Source of the DNA: CAYUAG01 sp964554015
Lineage (GTDB): Bacteria; Zhuqueibacterota; QNDG01; CAYUAG01
Length of the DNA stretch: 23,101 nucleotides
Direction: 5' to 3'
Assembly (NCBI GenBank): GCA_964554015.1
Contig: CAZKMO010000045.1
Location: 1 to 23,101, forward strand
Below the pieces are notes generated by a model. It was not told the DNA's origin. It saw nothing but the letters and a program-made list of their open reading frames with translations, and did not search any database. A program made the position numbers and the translations under genes. Below, in pieces: positions 21,450 through 23,101 of this stretch. How positions within the stretch are numbered: the first letter of the stretch is position 1; each line of letters begins with the position of its first letter.

Positions 21450-23101
21450 ATGAAGAAGAAACAGAAGTTAGTGTCTGTATGGGAGAAGATCGGTTATAGT
21501 TTTGGGGATTTTGCCTCCAATCTTTTCTGGATGATGTTTGTTTTTTATGGAATGTTTTTTTATACGGATGTTTTCGGCATACCGGCGGCAGCAGTAGGAA
21601 CCATGTTTTTTATCACCAAATTCTGGGATGCTGTTAATGATCCGCTCATGGGTATTATAGCCGACAGGACTGAAACCAAATGGGGAAAATATCGTCCCTT
21701 TTTAATATGGATAGTTATTCCCTTTGCCCTCATTGGAGTGTTAGCTTTTACTACTCCTAATTTCAGTATAAGAGGGAAGATAATCTATGCCTATGTTACC
21801 TATACCTTATTAATGATGGCCTACACTGCTATAAATATTCCTTATTCGGCTTTGATGGGAGTTTTAACGCCTAATTCCGAAGAACGCACCAGTATTTCTT
21901 CCTATAGATTTGTGGCTGCTTTTGCGGGAGGGCTTTTTATACAGGCTTTAACCCTGCCTTTGGTGGGATTATATGGGGGAGGAGCCCATTCAGTAATAGC
22001 AGTCGATATTCAACCCGGTCATCAGATAGTAATCCAGGAACAGGGAGTGGGTACTTCTCAATTAAGGGTAACCATTGACCGAAAGCAAAGTGACGGGGAG
22101 TTAAAGAAACTTTCCTGGTTATCCGATATTTTGGGAGGTGATAAGAAGATTGTTAAAGATAAAATTGTCTGGGTCAACACTCCTGAAATTTTATCAGAAG
22201 TGGACACTACGGATGGGAATTTATATTTTATCCAGGGATTTCAGCAAAAGAGATTGGATCTGGCCCACATATTTCCTGATGTTAACTGGGATGAGGTTGA
22301 TTATACAATTGCAACCATAAATCAAAGAAAGGGATTTCAGTATACTATTGGAACCTATGCCCTGATCGCTATAGTGTTTTTTATACTAACCTTTTTAATG
22401 ACCAAAGAAAGAGTTCATCCTCCTAAACATCAGAAAACCACCATCAAGCAGGATTTGAAGGATCTGGTATCCAACAAACCCTGGATAATTGTGGGAGTGA
22501 TGAGTCTGTTTACCCTGGGACAGGTATGTATCCGAAATGGTGCCATTATGTATTATTTTAAATATTTTGTAGGTAATACCGGCTACGCCAAATACTTTAT
22601 GGTGGTTGGCACTGCCTTTAATCTGCTGGGTGTGTTATGTACTGACTGGCTGGTGAGAATTATAGGCAGCAAGAAAAGAGTTTACTTTATTACCATGGTA
22701 GGTAATGGTATCTTTTTAATATCCTTTTTCTTTCTTAATTCTGAGCAACTGGCTTTGATGTTTATTGTTCAATTACTATCTGGTTTTCTTTCCGGTCCTC
22801 AGGCTCCCCTGGTCTGGGCCATGTATGCTGATACAGCAGATTATTCCGAATGGAAAAAGGGAACCAGGGCCACTGGTTTGTTCTTTTCCGCTGCCACCTT
22901 TGCCCAGAAGATGGGATGGACTCTGGGCGGGGCCTTAGCCGGCTGGCTGCTGGCCATATTCGGCTTCAAAGCTAATGTCACCCAGACTGCAGAAACTATT
23001 TTGGGGATTAAACTGCTGATGAGCATGATTCCTGCCCTTCCCAGCATACTGGCAGGAGTAATGGTTCTTTTTTATAAACTGGATAAGGATTTTATGATAA
23101 A
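21450..23101 (+). CDS. GPH-family (MelB/YicJ-like) sugar:cation symporter with a loop insert (C-terminus beyond window)
   Basis: Translated by hand from the ATG at 21450; the frame stays open to the right edge (550 residues, end missing). Seen: 'EKIGYSFGDFASNLFW' opening, 'KFWDAVNDPLMGIIADRTETKWGKYRPF' (around 50-80), the typical cation/sugar-site region with paired Asp, a cytoplasmic-loop 'TKERV' after the sixth helix, and 'PLVWAMYADTADYSEWKKGTRATGL', all hallmarks of glycoside-pentoside-hexuronide symporters. Such proteins take up sugars or glycosides with H+ or Na+. Between helices 5 and 6 (residues about 179-294) lies a soluble stretch of about 115 residues where MelB has a short loop; topology puts it outside the cytoplasm. 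GAGGG precedes the start. It is the only major rightward gene of the window, divergent from the lysine transaminase. Confidence 0.9.
   Translation, partial: MKKKQKLVSVWEKIGYSFGDFASNLFWMMFVFYGMFFYTDVFGIPAAAVGTMFFITKFWDAVNDPLMGIIADRTETKWGKYRPFLIWIVIPFALIGVLAFTTPNFSIRGKIIYAYVTYTLLMMAYTAINIPYSALMGVLTPNSEERTSISSYRFVAAFAGGLFIQALTLPLVGLYGGGAHSVIAVDIQPGHQIVIQEQGVGTSQLRVTIDRKQSDGELKKLSWLSDILGGDKKIVKDKIVWVNTPEILSEVDTTDGNLYFIQGFQQKRLDLAHIFPDVNWDEVDYTIATINQRKGFQYTIGTYALIAIVFFILTFLMTKERVHPPKHQKTTIKQDLKDLVSNKPWIIVGVMSLFTLGQVCIRNGAIMYYFKYFVGNTGYAKYFMVVGTAFNLLGVLCTDWLVRIIGSKKRVYFITMVGNGIFLISFFFLNSEQLALMFIVQLLSGFLSGPQAPLVWAMYADTADYSEWKKGTRATGLFFSAATFAQKMGWTLGGALAGWLLAIFGFKANVTQTAETILGIKLLMSMIPALPSILAGVMVLFYKLDKDFMI

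Noticed and set aside
1..23101. CRISPR array, tRNA/rRNA genes, prophage or IS transposase
   Set aside because: I found no regularly spaced repeats, no cloverleaf with CCA-type end, no rRNA motifs and no transposase or phage protein signatures; by-eye search could miss a divergent tRNA.

Overview
The window is AT-rich, densely packed bacterial chromosome centred on the replication-initiation locus. It has about fifteen recognisable protein genes, nearly all on the minus strand, a probable oriC, no rRNA or tRNA genes that I can see, and one 100-N scaffold gap. The gene set suggests an uncultured, probably anaerobic bacterium: pyruvate phosphate dikinase, L-lysine 6-transaminase, a GPH-type sugar symporter, archease, and a dnaA-dnaN-dciA-gyrB-gyrA order without recF. 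My best guess is an FCB-superphylum lineage (Cloacimonadota, Marinimicrobia or KSB1-like) with Atribacterota as the alternative. This is inference from gene content only.

Layout. At 1-1361 is the N-terminal part of a C45-like Ntn-hydrolase (minus, runs off the left edge). At 1751-11941 is a leftward replication cluster: dnaA, dnaN, dciA (DUF721), gyrB, gyrA, an archease, an unrecognised 461-aa protein with a Lys/Glu-rich linker, and a secreted FecR-domain protein. A hairpin terminator at 1691-1726 closes it. Junctions from dnaN onward are 3-43 bp or overlapping, so these genes probably form one transcription unit. DnaA boxes flank dnaA on both sides (10341-10458 and 11901-12116), and a good dnaA promoter lies at 12145-12172. 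The oriC therefore lies in and around dnaA.

At 12322-17387 a second leftward unit runs tmk, an S41 carboxy-terminal processing protease and ppdK, closed by a strong 13-bp-stem terminator just before the dnaA promoter. The 666-bp spacer at 17388-18053 holds an imperfect inverted repeat of a GTCATYCTGAG...CGAAGRATCT type. A third leftward group (18054-20947) is lysine 6-transaminase, rsmI and a class I CDP-alcohol phosphatidyltransferase; the end of the transaminase is cut by the assembly gap. A divergent 502-bp spacer then leads to a rightward GPH/MelB-like transporter (21450 to the right edge) that carries an unusual extra domain of about 100 residues in a predicted extracytoplasmic loop.

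Most informative points: (i) the transporter insert; (ii) a bipartite oriC with autoregulatory layout; (iii) recF absent from its usual place, with dciA present; (iv) two unfamiliar genes (461-aa protein and FecR protein) tied to the gyrase operon; (v) leucine at the GyrA position equivalent to E. coli Ser83, a classic quinolone-resistance residue; (vi) the intergenic inverted repeat. I found no convincing wholly new multi-gene system.
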